Shown one piece after another: positions 61,862 through 64,000 of a stretch of 64,000 nt of DNA. The position numbers were made by a program, and so were the translations under genes. The stretch comes from Pseudomonas migulae NBRC 103157. Lineage in GTDB: Bacteria; Pseudomonadota; Gammaproteobacteria; Pseudomonadales; Pseudomonadaceae. Below the pieces are notes generated by a model that saw only the letters and a list, made by a program, of their open reading frames with translations, did not search any database and was not told the origin of the DNA. The stretch is from assembly GCF_002091715.1 (NCBI RefSeq), contig NZ_BDAG01000030.1, positions 28,213 to 92,212 on the forward strand, in the 5' to 3' direction. Each line of letters starts with the position of its first letter. The first letter of the stretch is position 1.

Positions 61862-63823
61862 ATGATTTCGGCCGTGCAAGGACGTTTTGCCAACCTCGGT
61901 ATGGCAAAAAAACTGGGTGTCGGGTTTTTACTGGTGCTGTTGTTGACAGCTCTGGTGGCGGCCATCGGCGTGTGGTCCCTGCAAACCATCAGCCATCGCT
62001 TCGACGGGCTCAAACAGATGTCGTCGCTAAACAGTGGCTTGCTCAAGGTGCGCCTGCTCGAGCAGGAGTACGCCTTGCACGGCAACCCGAAAGTTGTCAC
62101 GGCCTTGCACGAGGGGGTCGATGGTCTGATCGTCCTGGCGAATCAGCTGAAGGCGCAATCGCCGGCCAACGTTCCTGTGATGAGTGACGTCGAGCAGTCG
62201 TTGGGGGCTTACCGCAAAGCGTTTGACGAATTCGTCTCGCTGAGTCAGGCCAAGGACCTGGCGCTGGAAATGGCCAGTTGGTCGGTCTCCAGCGTGGCCA
62301 ATAATCTCGACGTGCTGCAGGCCGGGCTTGCCGATGATGGCGCCTATGCCTTGAAGGAATCCGAAGGCAAGGACGGTTCCCAGTTCATCGAGCAGGCCAA
62401 TCAGGTCAGCCAGGTATCGCGGCTGATGCTGCAAGCCATGAACGAAGCACGTGTGCGTCTCGACCAGAGCCGCAAGGGTGACGACAGCGCCCAAGGCAAG
62501 ATCGAGCAGGCCGACCAGGCGCTGACTCAGGCCGAGCAATTGAAAACCACGGTCAAGGATGAGGGCTACCTGACCGTTCTCAATGAAGTGGTCGGGCATA
62601 TCGGCGGTTTCAGCGAAAAACTGGCGGAATACACTGGCCTGCTGGCTCAGGAAAAAACCGTCTACGAGCAGTTGCATCAGCGCGCCGCGCAGGTGGTGGA
62701 GCGGGTAGACCAGGCCTATGTGGCCGAAGACCAGTCGATGCAGACCGAGTTGAAAAAGAACTCGGTGCTGATTATCGGCTCGTCGGCCCTGGCCTTGCTG
62801 GTCGGGCTGATCGCGGCGTGGGTGATTACCCGATTGATCGTCGGGCCGCTGCGCAGTGTGATTCGCGTTGCCCAGCAGATTGCCGCGGGCGATTTGAGTT
62901 CGACGGTTGAAGTGACTCGTCGTGATGAGATCGGCCAATTGATGCAGGCCATGCAGCAGATGGGGGCGGGGCTCAGCAGTATTGTCAGCGGTTTGCAGGC
63001 GGGTATCGAACAGTTGGCGAGTTCGGCTCAGTCGCTGTCGGCGGTGACTGAGCAGACCAATCTTGAGGTCAGCAGTCAGAAGGAAGAAACCGAGCAGGTC
63101 GCTACGGCCATGAATCAGATGACCGCAACGGTGCACGACGTTGCGCGTAACGCGGAAGAGGCTGCCCAAGCCGCACAGACGGCGGACGGCAAGGTCGAAA
63201 GTGGCCAGGCGGTGGTGCGCCAGAGCATGGCGCGGATCGAGCAACTGGCGGATTCGGCATCATCGGCCAGTTCGAGCATCGAAAGCTTGAGTGCGGAAAT
63301 CCAGAATATCGGCACAGTGCTCGGTGTTATCAAAAGTGTGGCCGAGCAGACCAATCTGTTGGCGCTGAACGCGGCCATCGAGGCGGCACGCGCCGGCGAG
63401 CAGGGCAGGGGGTTTGCGGTGGTTGCCGATGAGGTGCGGGCTCTGGCCAGGCGGACCCAGCAATCGACTGAGGAAATCGAGCGACTGGTCAGCGCCTTGC
63501 GGTCGGCGGCGCAGTCGTCGGTGCAGCAGATTCAGAGCAGTGGTGAGTTGGTGAAGCTGGCGGTCAGTGATGCGCTTCAGACCGAGAGTGCGCTGGGCAG
63601 CATTGCGGCGGCGGTGTCGTTGATTCAGCAGATGAACCAGCAGATCGCGGCGGCTGCGGAGGAGCAGAGTTCGGTGGCTGAGGAGATCAACCGCAGTGTG
63701 ACCAGTATTCGGGCCAGTGCGGATCAGTCTTCGTTGGCGATGCAGGGGAATGCGGCTTCGAGTATTGAGCTGGCGCAGTTGGGGGTTGAGTTGAAGGGGA
63801 TGGTCGGGCATTTCAGGCTCTGA
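61862..63823 (+). CDS. Methyl-accepting chemotaxis protein with HBM-like sensor domain
   Basis: 653 residues. TM1 (about 17-40), a long helical periplasmic domain (about 43-295) typical of HBM receptors such as McpS, TM2 (about 297-320), HAMP (about 320-375) and the cytoplasmic signalling hairpin with its invariant tip EQTNLLALNAAIEAARAGEQ. There is no C-terminal pentapeptide for CheR/CheB docking. HBM receptors known in P. putida sense organic acids; the ligand here is unknown. The ATG at 61862 follows AGGGGAC. Confidence 0.88.
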   Translation: MISAVQGRFANLGMAKKLGVGFLLVLLLTALVAAIGVWSLQTISHRFDGLKQMSSLNSGLLKVRLLEQEYALHGNPKVVTALHEGVDGLIVLANQLKAQSPANVPVMSDVEQSLGAYRKAFDEFVSLSQAKDLALEMASWSVSSVANNLDVLQAGLADDGAYALKESEGKDGSQFIEQANQVSQVSRLMLQAMNEARVRLDQSRKGDDSAQGKIEQADQALTQAEQLKTTVKDEGYLTVLNEVVGHIGGFSEKLAEYTGLLAQEKTVYEQLHQRAAQVVERVDQAYVAEDQSMQTELKKNSVLIIGSSALALLVGLIAAWVITRLIVGPLRSVIRVAQQIAAGDLSSTVEVTRRDEIGQLMQAMQQMGAGLSSIVSGLQAGIEQLASSAQSLSAVTEQTNLEVSSQKEETEQVATAMNQMTATVHDVARNAEEAAQAAQTADGKVESGQAVVRQSMARIEQLADSASSASSSIESLSAEIQNIGTVLGVIKSVAEQTNLLALNAAIEAARAGEQGRGFAVVADEVRALARRTQQSTEEIERLVSALRSAAQSSVQQIQSSGELVKLAVSDALQTESALGSIAAAVSLIQQMNQQIAAAAEEQSSVAEEINRSVTSIRASADQSSLAMQGNAASSIELAQLGVELKGMVGHFRL

Positions 63824-63889
63824 CGTTTTAGACCTTGGCGGCCTGGTAGCCGACCAGGTTCTTTCTGTTCGTGTGCATATCCATTTCTG

Positions 63890-64000
63890 CGGTAGCGGCG
63901 GCTGGCGGTTTCGCCCTTACGGCGAGTCCCTTTTGGCAAACGCCCCAAAAGGAACCAAAAGGTCTCGCCCCGAGCGTCCGGCCCCTCGCTGAGGCTCGGC
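63890..64000. repeat. Part of a dispersed Pseudomonas repeat
   Basis: GCGGCGGCTGGCGGTTTCGC, a CCTTTTGG/CCAAAAGG pair (63949-63987) and AAGGTCTCGCCCCGAGCG form a block that I recall as a common intergenic repeat in P. fluorescens-group genomes. It runs off the window. Confidence 0.5.

Noticed and set aside
1..64000. CRISPR array
   Set aside because: The many repeats are REP-type inverted pairs at irregular distances, not regularly spaced direct repeats with unique spacers, and no cas genes are present.
1..64000. tRNA or rRNA genes, integrase or transposase genes
   Set aside because: None recognised on either strand. The accessory genes (DUF1016, TccC-like) have no attachment-site repeats that I could see.

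Overview
The window is a contiguous piece of a Pseudomonas chromosome, most like the P. fluorescens group. The evidence is the high-GC coding style, the many Pseudomonas-type REP inverted pairs (arms around GGAGCCGGCTTGCTGGCGAT and GGGAGCGGGCTTGCTCGCGA), and gene orders I recall from P. aeruginosa: nrdA/rstAB, oprH-phoP-phoQ, dctA, ldhA-gacS-cysM-rlmD-relA-mazG, fabB-fabA, gpsA-sixA and pyrF. I recognised no tRNA, rRNA, CRISPR array, prophage or insertion sequence. Most of the window is core genome; the accessory pieces are few and stand out.

Layout. 1-2284: 5' part of nrdA (minus) with a long leader and a control region carrying two NrdR-type boxes and DnaA boxes. 3023-5352: RstAB-type two-component system. 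5466-7161: phosphopantetheinyl transferase and a secreted dienelactone hydrolase (minus). 7208-10060: oprH-phoP-phoQ behind four GTTCAG repeats. 10173-14169: AraC-family regulator, dctA behind a sigma-54 promoter, and an AMACR-like racemase. 14296-19691: SprT-like protein, a Yip1 membrane protein, ttcA, a Tag-like glycosylase, DUF2069-wrbA-arsC and a thioredoxin-like lipoprotein. 19812-21720: META lipoprotein, zinc-ribbon protein and ldhA. 21885-26987: gacS and a PirRS-like two-component system. 27167-28189: a lower-GC DUF1016 nuclease-like gene. 28298-34455: cysM, rlmD, relA, mazG and a DUF2058 gene. 35139-36886: fabB and fabA. 37134-42088: a tightly overlapping operon of TonB-dependent receptor, periplasmic binding protein and hybrid histidine kinase. 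42287-46440: gpsA, DUF4389, sixA, acyl-CoA synthetase and thioesterase. 46471-49500: an orphan TccC/RHS toxin-like gene. 49640-53948: two alpha/beta hydrolases, a GST, a DUF4892 protein and an AI-2E-family permease. 54074-56996: six-EF-hand protein and another two-component system. 57278-63823: pyrF, a CurA-type reductase, an SDR, a MocR regulator and a chemoreceptor.

How the genes fit together. The window is rich in signalling: RstAB, PhoPQ, GacS, a PirRS-like pair, the TonB-receptor-linked hybrid kinase and a further OmpR/EnvZ-type pair, plus RelA (stringent response) and a chemoreceptor. The hybrid kinase lies in the same neighbourhood as P. aeruginosa PA1611, which is reported to act on the RetS/GacS pathway, and its periplasmic part resembles that of GacS. 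Here it is translationally coupled to an outer-membrane receptor and a periplasmic binding protein, suggesting an outer-membrane-to-kinase sensing chain. This operon and the orphan TccC-like protein, with an unrecognised 330-residue C-terminal module, are the best candidates for undescribed biology.
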